A DNA stretch of 64,000 nucleotides. It comes from Pseudodesulfovibrio indicus (GTDB lineage: Bacteria > Desulfobacterota > Desulfovibrionia > Desulfovibrionales > Desulfovibrionaceae). The DNA lies in assembly GCF_001563225.1 (NCBI RefSeq), contig NZ_CP014206.1:930001-994000 (forward strand), read 5' to 3'. Shown here piece by piece: positions 1 to 7,132 of this stretch. Under the pieces are notes generated by a model that had not been told where the DNA came from, searched no databases, and saw only the letters and a list, made by a program, of their open reading frames with translations. The position numbers were made by a program, and so were the translations under genes. Within the stretch, counting starts at the first letter, position 1, and every line of letters begins with the position of its first letter.

Positions 1-1
1 G

Positions 2-628
2 CTCTTCTCCATCAGCGGGTTCGCCAACTCGCTCATGCGCAGCAAGGGCGTGGACGAGAAGGCGCGCGAAAAGCTGGCCATCATCCTGGACGAGTCCCGG
101 CGGCTGGACGAGGTCCTGCGCAGCCTGATGAACTTCACCCGGCCCACCGAGGCGCAGGTGGCCGAGGTGGACCTGAACGAGGTGGTCACGGCCACCATGG
201 ACGTCATGCGGCTGCCGTGCTCCAACCAGAAGGTCGAGGCCCACGTCACCCTGGACGAGTCCATGGCCCGGGTGCACGCCAACCCGGACCTGATCAAGCA
301 GTGCCTCATCAACCTGATCAAGAACGGGCTGGAGGCCATGCCCGACGGCGGCAAGCTGTTCGTGACCACGGCCATGAACCACGACCTGGCCATGCTCGCG
401 GTGGAGGACACCGGCGTGGGCATCCCCCTCGACATCCGCGACAAGATTTTCAGCCCGTTCTTCTCCACCAAGGACAAGGGCGCGGGGCTGGGGCTGGCCC
501 AGATACACAAGATCGTGGGCGAGCTGGGCGGTCGCGTGGACCTGGTCTCCATGGAGGGGGTCGGGACCAAGGTGACCCTGTTCCTGCCGCCCATTTTGGC
601 GGTTGAAGAATCCGGCGAGTCCGGTTAG
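2..628 (+). CDS. Sensor histidine kinase, C-terminal part (cut by window start)
   Basis: The reading frame is open from base 2, so the 5' part lies outside the window. The first visible residues (LFSISGFANSLMR) match the segment just after the phospho-accepting histidine of a HisKA domain; the histidine itself is off the edge. The ATP-binding HATPase_c domain follows, with an N box (NLIKNGLEAM), a G1 box (DTGVGIP) and a G2 box (GAGLGLAQ). By family it phosphorylates a partner response regulator, but none is visible here. The stop is 36 bases before rdgB, so the two may be co-transcribed. Confidence 0.9.
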   Translation, partial: LFSISGFANSLMRSKGVDEKAREKLAIILDESRRLDEVLRSLMNFTRPTEAQVAEVDLNEVVTATMDVMRLPCSNQKVEAHVTLDESMARVHANPDLIKQCLINLIKNGLEAMPDGGKLFVTTAMNHDLAMLAVEDTGVGIPLDIRDKIFSPFFSTKDKGAGLGLAQIHKIVGELGGRVDLVSMEGVGTKVTLFLPPILAVEESGESG

Positions 629-664
629 GTTCGCCCCCTGACGCAAACCACCGCAGGGGGATTT

Positions 665-1273
665 ATGGACACCATCGTTCTGGCGACCAACAACAAGGGC
701 AAGATTCGCGAACTCTCCGTCATGCTGGAGCCCTTCGGGGTCACGGTCAAGAGCCTGGGCGAGTTCCCGGAGATAGGCGACATCCCCGAGACCGGCGAGA
801 CCTTTCTGGACAACGCCTTCATCAAGGCCCGCACCGTGGCCAAGCTGACCGGCCTGGTGGCCGTTGCCGACGACTCCGGCATCGAGGTGGACGCCCTCGA
901 CGGCCGCCCCGGCGTCTATTCCGCACGTTATGCGGGCGAGCAGCACGACGACCACGACAACAACGAAAAGATGCTCGCCGAGCTGCACGGCGTGCCCGAC
1001 GAAAAACGCACGGGCCGCTACCGCTGCGTCATGGCCGCCTCCGCCCCCAACGGCGCGGAGATCAGCGCGGACGGCGCCTACGACATCGTGGTCGGCCACG
1101 GCTACAAGGGCAAGGGCGGCTTCGGCTACGACGTCATCGTCCTCGACCCCGAACTGGGCCTGCACGTCGCCGAACTGGACCCCGAAGTCAAAAACAAGCG
1201 CTCCCACCGAGGCAAGGCCATGCGGAAGCTCTTGGAGCTGTGGCCCGATTTTTGGGAGAAGGCCAACAAGTAG
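665..1273 (+). CDS. rdgB: XTP/dITP diphosphatase (RdgB/HAM1 family)
   Basis: This 202-residue protein has the usual family length. It opens with the nucleotide-binding signature IVLATNNKGKIREL, has the acidic metal-binding stretch VADDSGIEVDAL and the family block GVYSARYAG, and ends with SHRGKAMRKL. The family hydrolyses non-canonical purine nucleoside triphosphates (ITP, dITP, XTP) to monophosphates plus pyrophosphate, cleaning the nucleotide pool. A GGGGG stretch lies just upstream of the ATG. The gene follows the sensor kinase closely and is followed by a repeat and a large hairpin. Confidence 0.95.
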   Translation: MDTIVLATNNKGKIRELSVMLEPFGVTVKSLGEFPEIGDIPETGETFLDNAFIKARTVAKLTGLVAVADDSGIEVDALDGRPGVYSARYAGEQHDDHDNNEKMLAELHGVPDEKRTGRYRCVMAASAPNGAEISADGAYDIVVGHGYKGKGGFGYDVIVLDPELGLHVAELDPEVKNKRSHRGKAMRKLLELWPDFWEKANK

Positions 1274-1282
1274 GAGTTTGGG

Positions 1283-1380
1283 GGAGGCCTCCGGCGGCTG
1301 CTCGCCGCAGAGGCGTCTCCGACGGGCAGGGCGCTGCCCTGCACCCGCCAGGGAGCAAAGCCCCCTGGACCCCCACGTCG
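1283..1380 (+). repeat. Intergenic repeat, family S, copy 1 (degenerate)
   Basis: It starts with GGCCTCCGGCGGCTG and ends with CCCCCTGGACCCCCA, the same outer sequences as the two copies at 5968 and 6185. The middle differs and carries its own short hairpins (GGGCAGGGCGCTGCCCTGC). It sits directly behind the rdgB stop codon. Confidence 0.6.
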
Positions 1381-1426
1381 CCTCCGGCGAGGGCAGTGCG
1401 AACGCCTCCTGCCGCCGTGCCGGTTG

Positions 1427-1502
1427 GCGATTTGCGCAAGAAAAACGAGTAACGCCGTACCATGAACGATTCATGGTGCGGCGTTTTCCTTGCGCAAATC
1501 GC
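1427..1502. terminator. Two-tier hairpin, probable rdgB terminator or small structured RNA
   Basis: The outer arms GCGATTTGCGCAAG (1427-1440) and CTTGCGCAAATCGC (1489-1502) are perfectly complementary over 14 bp. Inside them AACGCCGTACCATGAA (1451-1466) pairs with 1470-1485 with one wobble. A run of six T follows at about 1509. It is longer than an ordinary terminator. Confidence 0.6.
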
Positions 1503-1538
1503 GGGTCGTTTTTTGGGGGAGGGTGGGGGCAGGCGGAG

Positions 1539-1598
1539 TGGCGGCGGAGAGGAGAGGATTTGAACCTCCGGCAGAGTTTCCCCTGCACACGCTTTCCA
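1539..1598 (-). pseudogene. tRNA-Ser(GGA) 3' fragment, a probable integrase attachment site
   Basis: On the minus strand the fragment starts in the anticodon loop with CTGGAAA (anticodon GGA). It continues with the 3' anticodon stem GCGTG, a long class II variable arm (GCAGGGGAAACTCTGC), a T arm with GGTTCAAATCC, and the acceptor strand CCTCTCC with discriminator G. The position of the terminal CCA reads CCG. Nothing upstream resembles the 5' half (D arm, acceptor, 5' anticodon stem). A tRNA 3' half cut exactly at the anticodon loop is the typical trace of site-specific integration into a tRNA gene. Confidence 0.8.
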
Positions 1599-1701
1599 GA
1601 ATCATCCTGGTTTTCGACTCTGATTTCAGCTAGTTATGCAGATCCTGAAATGCGCCCGACAGTCTGTTATTCAGTGAGTGGCTGTAGCAACTGCTGGGCA
1701 A

Positions 1702-1725
1702 TTATGTAGCAAGTTATGTAGCAAG
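1702..1725. repeat. Tandem direct repeat, 2 x 12 bp
   Basis: TTATGTAGCAAG occurs twice head to tail with no mismatch, about 100 bp inside the island from the tRNA fragment; a related GTTATGCAG lies at about 1633. Spacing and position suit arm-type binding sites of a tyrosine integrase or its directionality factor. That role is inferred. Confidence 0.55.
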
Positions 1726-1858
1726 TTTCAAGAGGGCAGATGCTTCACCCCTGCCCTACTCACTTCCCAGAAATAGGCTTTGAGAGTGATGAACTCTCCG
1801 CCACAAACACACTGCAAATTCGTTAATATTCTCAGCGCGGCGGGTGAGAAGGTGGGAT

Positions 1859-1920
1859 ACTCGTAATGCGAACAGCCACAACGGGTGATTCTATGGAGGA
1901 AAGTGACCGTTATTACGAGT
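1859..1920. repeat. Spaced inverted repeat in the island
   Basis: ACTCGTAAT (1859-1867) and its exact complement ATTACGAGT (1912-1920) are 44 bp apart. No coding function is evident between them. It could be a protein-binding pair or chance in AT-rich DNA. Confidence 0.35.
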
Positions 1921-2021
1921 TAATAGTGAAAATTTGGAAAACTTCCCAGAGATGTTGAACGTACCCAATCTTCCCCAGATGTGTCCCATTATGCAGAAAG
2001 TTTAGATGGTGGGGCATCTGT

Positions 2022-2684
2022 TTAGCTTGTTTGAATCTTCCCATATTTGTTTTCAAACGCGACAACAAGATCGTCAAGTGCTTTCATAAAAATCAAATAA
2101 GGGCTTGGTTCAGGTGATTTATTGATAATTTCATTACACACTCTCTCTGCTCTATCTAATTCCTTTCCAAAATCATCTATGTCATTTGGAAAAGCCCTTC
2201 TTATTGCTCTGATGGAGAATTCTGCATCAGGTGCATACAACTTAATATATTCTTCAAATGTTTTTTGCGAGCATCTTGTTTTGTTTGGTGATGCTGTTCT
2301 TAATATTGTATATTCCGTTTTTGAATATACTGTATTGTGATCATACAAGTTAATCTTTCCATCACGTGATCTTATACTTGCCCCTGACACCTTCTCAAAC
2401 TCAAGTTTGTTTTTAATAAATGCTTCGAGATGTAGTTTTGCATATGCTATTTGCTCTTGTCGTTTTTGATTTTGAGGCATTATGATTGTTGCATAATAAA
2501 AAAAATAGGCTGCAATTATGCTCATAGTTAGCGACAAAAGAACTTCATCTAGCAATTGACCGTATGGTGGATATGAATCCACGCATGAAGCCAAAAAAAA
2601 GTGAATAACTACGTAAAAAATTGAGAATAAAAATGCTATGTTGCATGAGGTGGGTATCGTGAAGAATGATGTTTTATTGCTCAT
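2022..2684 (-). CDS. Hypothetical two-helix membrane protein
   Basis: This 220-residue protein is of unrecognised family. Two hydrophobic helices lie near residues 12-33 (AFLFSIFYVVIHFFLASC) and 47-67 (LLSLTMSIIAAYFFYYATII). A basic, lysine-rich cytoplasmic region of about 150 residues follows, with a possible helical stretch and no catalytic motif I can name. Base composition and codon use are far more AT-rich than any neighbour, consistent with arrival on the island. The ribosome-binding site before the ATG is weak. It might be an accessory or defence-type membrane protein, but nothing in the sequence proves that. Confidence 0.55.
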   Translation of the reverse strand: MSNKTSFFTIPTSCNIAFLFSIFYVVIHFFLASCVDSYPPYGQLLDEVLLSLTMSIIAAYFFYYATIIMPQNQKRQEQIAYAKLHLEAFIKNKLEFEKVSGASIRSRDGKINLYDHNTVYSKTEYTILRTASPNKTRCSQKTFEEYIKLYAPDAEFSIRAIRRAFPNDIDDFGKELDRAERVCNEIINKSPEPSPYLIFMKALDDLVVAFENKYGKIQTS

Positions 2685-2849
2685 AGGGCTGACGATAACT
2701 CATGAAGGATATAAAAGCCAGACGCCTACATGATTTACCCCATCCGCTCCAACAACCTTTTCACACTCGACGGATATCATTTCCCACTAAAGGCTGTTTT
2801 GCTCTTCAGGACGTTGAGTCATTCTCGCTATCCCGGCAAAGCACAATCC

Positions 2850-2869
2850 ATCTAGAGTATACCCTAGAT
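2850..2869. promoter_or_regulatory. Small palindrome, possible binding site
   Basis: ATCTAG and CTAGAT flank an 8-base centre (AGTATACC) near the right end of the AT-rich island. It could be an operator or an attachment-region protein site. No adjacent gene start makes the role clear. Confidence 0.3.
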
Positions 2870-2911
2870 AGACTCAATCCTTATCTTTTTATCCGCCCAA
2901 CTAGCATGTGA

Positions 2912-2948
2912 AAAGGCCCTGATCGACACAATGTCAATCAGGGCCTTT
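2912..2948 (-). terminator. Rho-independent terminator of the flavoprotein gene
   Basis: Perfect 12-bp arms AAAGGCCCTGAT / ATCAGGGCCTTT; on the minus strand the second arm runs into TTTT. It lies 78 bp beyond the restored stop codon of the minus-strand flavoprotein. Confidence 0.8.
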
Positions 2949-3025
2949 CTTCTGTTCTACAACCACAGCGGGCAACGTGATTCGTGCCCGGGAAAAAACG
3001 ATTCTTCCGCTATCCGAATTCGCCG

Positions 3026-4196
3026 CTACAAGGCCACCCCGCAAGCCTGGCCCGAGGCGAACGCCCAATGTAGATTGAAGCCGCCCAGATGGCCGGTGAC
3101 GTCGAGGGTTTCTCCGATCACATACAACCCCGGTACGTCGCGGGTTTCCATGGTTTTGGAGGAGACGTGGTCCGTGTCCACGCCGCCGAGGCAGACTTCG
3201 GCCTTGTCGAGGCCCTCGGTGGAGGACGGGGTTATGGTGAAGCGGTGGATGCGCTCGCAGGCGGTTTCGATCTGTTGTTTGGAGAGCTGGCTGACCTGGG
3301 TTTCGGCCAGGTGCGGGTCCAGGAGCAGGGGGGCAGCCGCTGGGCAGGATGGGCGGCGACAGCAGGTTGCGCAGCTGGGCGTTGGACGCGCGGTTTTCGG
3401 CCAAAAAATCCTCCAACGACGTCCCGGGCAGGTAGTCGATGACCACGGGCTGGCCTTCGCGCCAGTAGTTGGACGCCTGGAGCACAGCCGGGCCGGAGAT
3501 GCCCCGGTGGGTGAAGAGCAGGGGATCGGTGAAGCGCGCGCCGCCCGTCTCCACGGTGGCGGGCAGGGCGTTGCCCGCCATCTCGGCGCACATGGGCTGG
3601 CGGTTGCGGGGAAAGACCAGCGGCACGAGCCCGGGCCGCGCCGGGACGAGCTTCAGCCCGTATTGCCGGGCCAGCTGAAAGCCGAAGTCCGAAGCACCGG
3701 CCTGGGGCCAGGACGGGCCGCCCAGGGCCAGGACCAGCTTGTCCCCGGTCAGCTCGCCCCTGGTGGTCCGCACGTGGAACGGGCCTTTGCCAGACACGCC
3801 GCTGACGGACCGCCCCAGGAACAGCTCCGCGCCCGCGCGGGTGGACCGCTCCTGCAATGCGCCCGCCACGCGCCCGGCCCCTTCCAGGGTGAAGAGCTGG
3901 CCGTGGTCGCGCTCCTCATAGGTGATCCCGTTCTCGCCCAGGAACCCGACCACGTCCCAGGGGGAGAACCGCGCCAGGGCGGACTTCACGAAATGCGGAT
4001 TGGCGCAGACGTAGTGGGCCGGCCCGGCGTTCAGGTTGGTGAAATTGCACCGCCCGCCGCCGGAGATGCGGACCTTGCGCGCGGTCTTGGCCCCGTGATC
4101 GACCACGGCCACCCGCAGCCCACGGCCCGCGGCGGTCATGGCGCACCACAGGCCGGATGCCCCGGCTCCCAGGATGATGACGTCGTATCGGTTCAT
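3026..4196 (-). pseudogene. NAD(P)/FAD-dependent oxidoreductase, HI0933/YhiN (BaiN-like) family, frameshifted
   Basis: The N-terminus has the dinucleotide-binding motif GAGASGLWCA and the family signature KVRISGGGRCNFTN. The frame is intact to about residue 288 (ASNAQLRNLL) and then breaks at a G6 run on the plus strand (3328-3333). Removing one base restores a normal family ending: QVSQLSKQQIE, AEVCLGGVD, TMETRDVPGLYVIGETLD, GGFNLHWAFASG, stop at 3026. The corrected length is 389 codons. Left as read, the frame runs on to 2934 with a nonsense tail. The family is annotated as FAD flavoprotein reductases of uncertain substrate. The break may be real or a homopolymer error. Confidence 0.8.
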
Positions 4197-4319
4197 GGGC
4201 CGGTTCTACGGCAGGACTTCGCGGACCGCAAGGGGAGAGGAATTGTCACCCAACCGTGTTGACAAAATCGCGCGCCCGGATATGATCGAAAATCATACCA
4301 TTACGCCTAGGAGGATATA

Positions 4320-4907
4320 ATGGCAGCCAAGAAAATACTGATGTTGGTCGGCGACTTCGTGGAAGACTACGAAGCCATGGTTCCCTTTCAGATGCTCGTC
4401 ATGGTCGGCCATGAGGTCCACACGGTCTGCCCCGGCAAGAAGGCGGGCGAGACCGTGGCCACCGCCGTGCACGATTTCGAGGGGCACCAGACCTACTCCG
4501 AGAAACCGGGCCACAATTTCGGCATCACCACCACCTTCGAGGAGATCAAGGCCGAGGACTACGACGCCCTGGTCATTCCCGGCGGGCGCGCCCCGGAATA
4601 CCTGCGCCTCAACCCGGACGTCATCAAGTGCGTGCAGCATTTCGCCAAGGCCAACAAGCCCATCGCGGCCATCTGCCACGGCCCGCAGCTGCTGACCGCC
4701 GCCGACGTTATCAAGGGCAAGACCTGCACCGCCTACCCGGCGGTCAAGCCGGACATCGACGGCGCGGGAGCCGCCTGGTGCGAAGTCAACGCCACGGCCT
4801 CCAACGCCTGCACGGACGGCAACATCGTCACCGCCCCGGCCTGGCCCGCCCATCCCGAATGGATGCGCGCCTTCCTCAAGGTGCTCGGCTCCACCATCGA
4901 GCCGTAG
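4320..4907 (+). CDS. DJ-1/PfpI family protein (class I glutamine amidotransferase-like)
   Basis: This 195-residue single-domain protein has the nucleophile elbow AAICHGPQLL (cysteine in a G/CHG turn), the upstream acidic residue in GDFVEDYEAM and the family core DALVIPGGRAPEYLR. Members include chaperones, glyoxalases and proteases acting in stress or deglycation, and the exact activity cannot be read from sequence. An ideal ribosome-binding site (AGGAGG) lies 6 bases before the ATG. The gene diverges from the flavoprotein to its left and is followed by a GC-rich hairpin. Confidence 0.88.
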   Translation: MAAKKILMLVGDFVEDYEAMVPFQMLVMVGHEVHTVCPGKKAGETVATAVHDFEGHQTYSEKPGHNFGITTTFEEIKAEDYDALVIPGGRAPEYLRLNPDVIKCVQHFAKANKPIAAICHGPQLLTAADVIKGKTCTAYPAVKPDIDGAGAAWCEVNATASNACTDGNIVTAPAWPAHPEWMRAFLKVLGSTIEP

Positions 4908-4930
4908 CCGAATCCACCGCAAGCAACCAC

Positions 4931-4966
4931 GCGGCCCGGGGGATTTCTCCGGGCCGCCGTGCTTTT
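4931..4966 (+). terminator. Probable terminator of the PfpI-family gene
   Basis: Arms GCGGCCCGG (4931-4939) and CCGGGCCGC (4949-4957) are followed by CGTGCTTTT. The T tract is short and slightly displaced. Confidence 0.5.
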
Positions 4967-5030
4967 CAAGCCCGAAACTTTCTGCTAAGAGCAAAAGCAA
5001 CAATCGCTTACATACGTGGAGGATGCGACT

Positions 5031-5120
5031 ATGATGGGTTATTTCTGGTTTTTCCTCGGTCTGGCCCTGACCATCAGCGCGCTGGTGATGATCAAGATCA
5101 GCTCCCCGAACGAGCACTAA
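5031..5120 (+). CDS. 29-residue single-span membrane protein
   Basis: The reading frame is MMGYFWFFLGLALTISALVM followed by IKISSPNEH and stop: one hydrophobic helix and a short polar tail. A strong ribosome-binding site (GTGGAGGATG) lies at the correct distance before the first ATG, and a good terminator follows at 5145. A start signal, a helix of membrane length and its own terminator together argue for a real gene despite its size. Function is unknown. Small proteins of this shape often act as accessory subunits of membrane complexes. Confidence 0.7.
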   Translation: MMGYFWFFLGLALTISALVMIKISSPNEH

Positions 5121-5144
5121 TCTTCGCCGCGCATGCGGCATGAA

Positions 5145-5180
5145 GGGGGAATCGGCCCGCGCCGGTTCCCCCTCCCTTTT
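5145..5180 (+). terminator. Terminator of the 29-residue membrane protein gene
   Basis: GGGGGAA (5145-5151) pairs with TTCCCCC, with an inner CGG/CCG pairing; the tail CTCCCTTTT follows. It lies 25 bp after the stop and just before the ribosome-binding site of xth. Confidence 0.65.
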
Positions 5181-5192
5181 CCAGGAGGCGCG

Positions 5193-5960
5193 ATGATCAT
5201 CTACTCATGGAACGTCAACGGCTACCGCGCCGTGCTCAAGAAGGACTTCCGCGACTGGCTCGACGGCTGCGGCGGCGACGTGGTCATGCTCCAGGAGACC
5301 AAGGCCGAGCCGGACCAGCTCGACCCCGAGGACCGCGAGCCGGACTCCTTCTCCAACCACTACTGGAACTGGTCCAAGAAAAAGAAAGGCTACTCCGGCG
5401 TGGCCTGCTTCGCCAACCCCGAGCCGCTCTCGGTCTCCACCGGCCTGCCCGACGTCCGGTTCCGCGACGAGGGCCGCGTGCTGCACCTCGAATACCCGGA
5501 CTTCCACCTCTTCAACATCTATTTCCCCAACGGCCAGATGTCCGACGAGCGCCTGGACTTCAAGATGGGGTTCTACGACTGCTTCCTGGACCACGCCGAA
5601 ACCCTGCGCAAGACCAAGCCCATCGTGGTCGGCGGCGACTTCAACACCGCCCACCGGGAAATCGACCTCAAGAACCCCAAGGCCAATGCCGAACGGTCCG
5701 GGTTCCTGCCCGTCGAGCGTGCCTGGATCGACAAATTCATCGAACACGGCTACGTCGACACCTTCCGGCTCTTCGAAGACGGCCCCCACCACTACTCCTG
5801 GTGGTCCTACCGCTTCAACGCCCGCAAGAACAACGCGGGTTGGCGCATCGACTACTTCTTCGTGTCCGAAGAACTCAAGGACCGCGTCACCCGCGCCTGG
5901 ATCGAACCCGACGTCCTCGGCTCCGACCACTGCCCCATCGGCGTGGAAATCGACGTTTAG
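5193..5960 (+). CDS. xth: Exodeoxyribonuclease III (AP endonuclease)
   Basis: A 255-residue member of the exonuclease/endonuclease/phosphatase fold. Visible motifs are the N-terminal SWNVNGYRA, the metal ligand in MLQETKAEPDQL, the catalytic GGDFNTAHREIDL, the tail block RIDYFFVS and the catalytic aspartate-histidine GSDHCPIGVEI. The family cleaves at abasic sites and removes 3' blocking groups during base-excision repair. The ATG at 5193 is preferred over an upstream in-frame start because AGGAGG lies 7 bases before it. Transcription ends in the repeat hairpin directly after the stop. Confidence 0.95.
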   Translation: MIIYSWNVNGYRAVLKKDFRDWLDGCGGDVVMLQETKAEPDQLDPEDREPDSFSNHYWNWSKKKKGYSGVACFANPEPLSVSTGLPDVRFRDEGRVLHLEYPDFHLFNIYFPNGQMSDERLDFKMGFYDCFLDHAETLRKTKPIVVGGDFNTAHREIDLKNPKANAERSGFLPVERAWIDKFIEHGYVDTFRLFEDGPHHYSWWSYRFNARKNNAGWRIDYFFVSEELKDRVTRAWIEPDVLGSDHCPIGVEIDV

Positions 5961-5967
5961 ATGAATG

Positions 5968-6085
5968 CCTCCGGCGGCCGGGGGAAGGGAGGGAAAAACC
6001 TTTTGAGAAAGGTTTTTCCCTCCCTTCCCCCGGACCCCCATCCCTCCCTTTTCCAAAACTTTTTTTGTGCCTTCGGCAAAGGCGT
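5968..6085 (+). repeat. Family S repeat, copy 2, containing a 23-bp perfect hairpin (xth terminator)
   Basis: It starts GCCTCCGGCGGCC and ends GGACCCCCATCCC, TTTTCCAAAACTTTTTT. The 23-bp arms at 5978-6000 and 6011-6033 are perfectly complementary around a 10-base loop. It sits eight bases after the xth stop and probably terminates it. The copy at 6185-6287 is the same design in opposite orientation but with different arm sequence. Confidence 0.75.
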
Positions 6086-6184
6086 GCGTCCGCATGGGGT
6101 GTGCGCTCTTTTGGTGTTTTTAAAGTATTACTTTAAGTCCGACAGGGGCCCCCGGCGACCCGCCACCCCTCGCGAAGCGACCCA

Positions 6185-6287
6185 AAAAGTTTTGAAAGGG
6201 AGTGGGGATGGGGGTCTGGGGGAAGGGGAGAGGGGAAACTTTTCCAAAAGTTTCCCCTCTCCCCTTCCCCCAGCCGCCGGAGGCCCC
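6185..6287 (-). repeat. Family S repeat, copy 3, containing a 28-bp perfect hairpin (thpR terminator)
   Basis: On the minus strand it reads GGCCTCCGGCGGCTGG at the start and GACCCCCATCCCCACTCCC then a CAAAACTTTTT tail at the end. The arms 6216-6243 and 6246-6273 are perfectly complementary over 28 bp with only two loop bases. It lies just after the thpR stop. The stretch between the two repeats holds no gene. Confidence 0.75.
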
Positions 6288-6288
6288 T

Positions 6289-6846
6289 TCACCCAGCCAG
6301 CGCAAACTCGGCCAGGACCGTGTGGGTGGCGCCGGTGGGGGCGAGGGTGCTTTGGTAGAGGGTGAACCGGTTGACGGTGAACGGCGGCCATTGGGTTTGG
6401 GCGGCGGCGTCCAGGAGCGGTTGGTGGTTGCCGGGTCCGGGCCTGCGCACCCGGCCCAGGGTCAGGTGCGGGCGGAACCGTTTTTGTTCGCGCGGCACGC
6501 CGACGGCGGCGAGGGCGTCTTCAATGCCGGAGGCCAGCCCGGCGGCCTGGTCGGCGCCTTGGGCCAGACCGAGCCAGAGCACCTTGGGGCGTTGGGCATT
6601 GGGGAACGCGCCCGCGCCCCCGGCCTGGAGGGTGAAGCGGGGGAAATCGAGGGTTGAGAGGGCGTCCTTGATGGCAGGAATGCGCGCCTCTTCGGTCTCG
6701 CCCAGGAACTTGAGGGTCAGGTGCCAGGTGTCGGGTCTGGACCAGTTAATGCAGTTATCGGTAAGCCTGGAAAGTGAGGTTGTGAGGGGGCTGAGCGATT
6801 GACGGTAAGTCTCCGGTAAGCCAATGCCGACGAACAGGCGGGCCAT
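6289..6846 (-). CDS. thpR: RNA 2',3'-cyclic phosphodiesterase (ThpR/LigT family)
   Basis: This 185-residue 2H phosphoesterase carries its two catalytic histidine motifs: HLTLKFLG (about residues 41-48) and HLTLGRV (about residue 125). The N-terminus RLFVGIGLPE is typical of the family. These enzymes open 2',3'-cyclic phosphates at RNA ends; some members show reversible ligase activity on tRNA halves. The ATG lies two bases after the stop of the preceding small gene, so translation is probably coupled. Confidence 0.9.
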   Translation of the reverse strand: MARLFVGIGLPETYRQSLSPLTTSLSRLTDNCINWSRPDTWHLTLKFLGETEEARIPAIKDALSTLDFPRFTLQAGGAGAFPNAQRPKVLWLGLAQGADQAAGLASGIEDALAAVGVPREQKRFRPHLTLGRVRRPGPGNHQPLLDAAAQTQWPPFTVNRFTLYQSTLAPTGATHTVLAEFALAG

Positions 6847-6848
6847 GG

Positions 6849-7031
6849 TTATTTGCGTTCCAGGTCGCTCAGGGCCTGTCCGAACACGGTCAGGTCGCCC
6901 ATGATCTCGGCCATGGCTCGTCGCAGCTCGTCGGGCAGCCCGTCGGCCTCGGCGATGGCCAGGAGCTGTTCCGGGTCGATGCCGTTCTGCTCGGCCAGGG
7001 CGCGCAGTTCGTTGAGGGTGTTCTCGTCCAT
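6849..7031 (-). CDS. Conserved-looking small acidic protein, 60 residues
   Basis: The protein begins MDENTLNELRALAEQNGI and is rich in leucine, alanine and acidic residues with predicted helices (ELRRAMAEIMGDLTVFGQAL). The family is not recognised. The start at 7031 is chosen because the upstream in-frame extension runs through the malic-enzyme terminator. It is almost fused to thpR, which suggests a two-gene operon. No catalytic motif is visible. Confidence 0.6.
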   Translation of the reverse strand: MDENTLNELRALAEQNGIDPEQLLAIAEADGLPDELRRAMAEIMGDLTVFGQALSDLERK

Positions 7032-7073
7032 GGGGTGAGCATAGAGGACAACCGGGGCGGGTGGCAACGCGAG

Positions 7074-7108
7074 AAAAAGGCCCCGCGCCGGAAGTCCGGG
7101 GCGGGGCC
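7074..7108 (-). terminator. Terminator of the malic enzyme gene
   Basis: GGCCCCGCCCCGGA and TCCGGCGCGGGGCC flank a short loop, followed on the minus strand by TTTTTC. It lies 25 bp after the restored malic-enzyme stop. Confidence 0.75.
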
Positions 7109-7132
7109 TGTCCATTCAGCGGAAGCGGGCGG

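Larger units (their letters stand above)
1599..2911. mobile_element. Remnant of an integrated genomic island
   Basis: Base composition drops sharply, with many A/T runs, exactly at the end of the tRNA-Ser fragment, and stays low until the terminator of the flavoprotein gene at 2912. The segment holds one hypothetical membrane-protein gene, tandem 12-bp direct repeats at 1702-1725 and inverted repeats at 1859/1912 and 2850/2864. No integrase, excisionase or other mobility gene is recognisable and no second tRNA copy is seen at the right end. The element is therefore decayed or partly deleted. Confidence 0.65.

Noticed and set aside
1866-1961. Short frame in the island (MEESDRYYELIVKIWKTSQR)
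   Set aside because: Start has no good ribosome site and the frame is too short to judge in AT-rich DNA; it lies across an inverted repeat.
2931-4262. 443-residue plus-strand frame opposite the flavoprotein
   Set aside because: Antisense to a recognised FAD enzyme; low-complexity arginine/glycine-rich translation.
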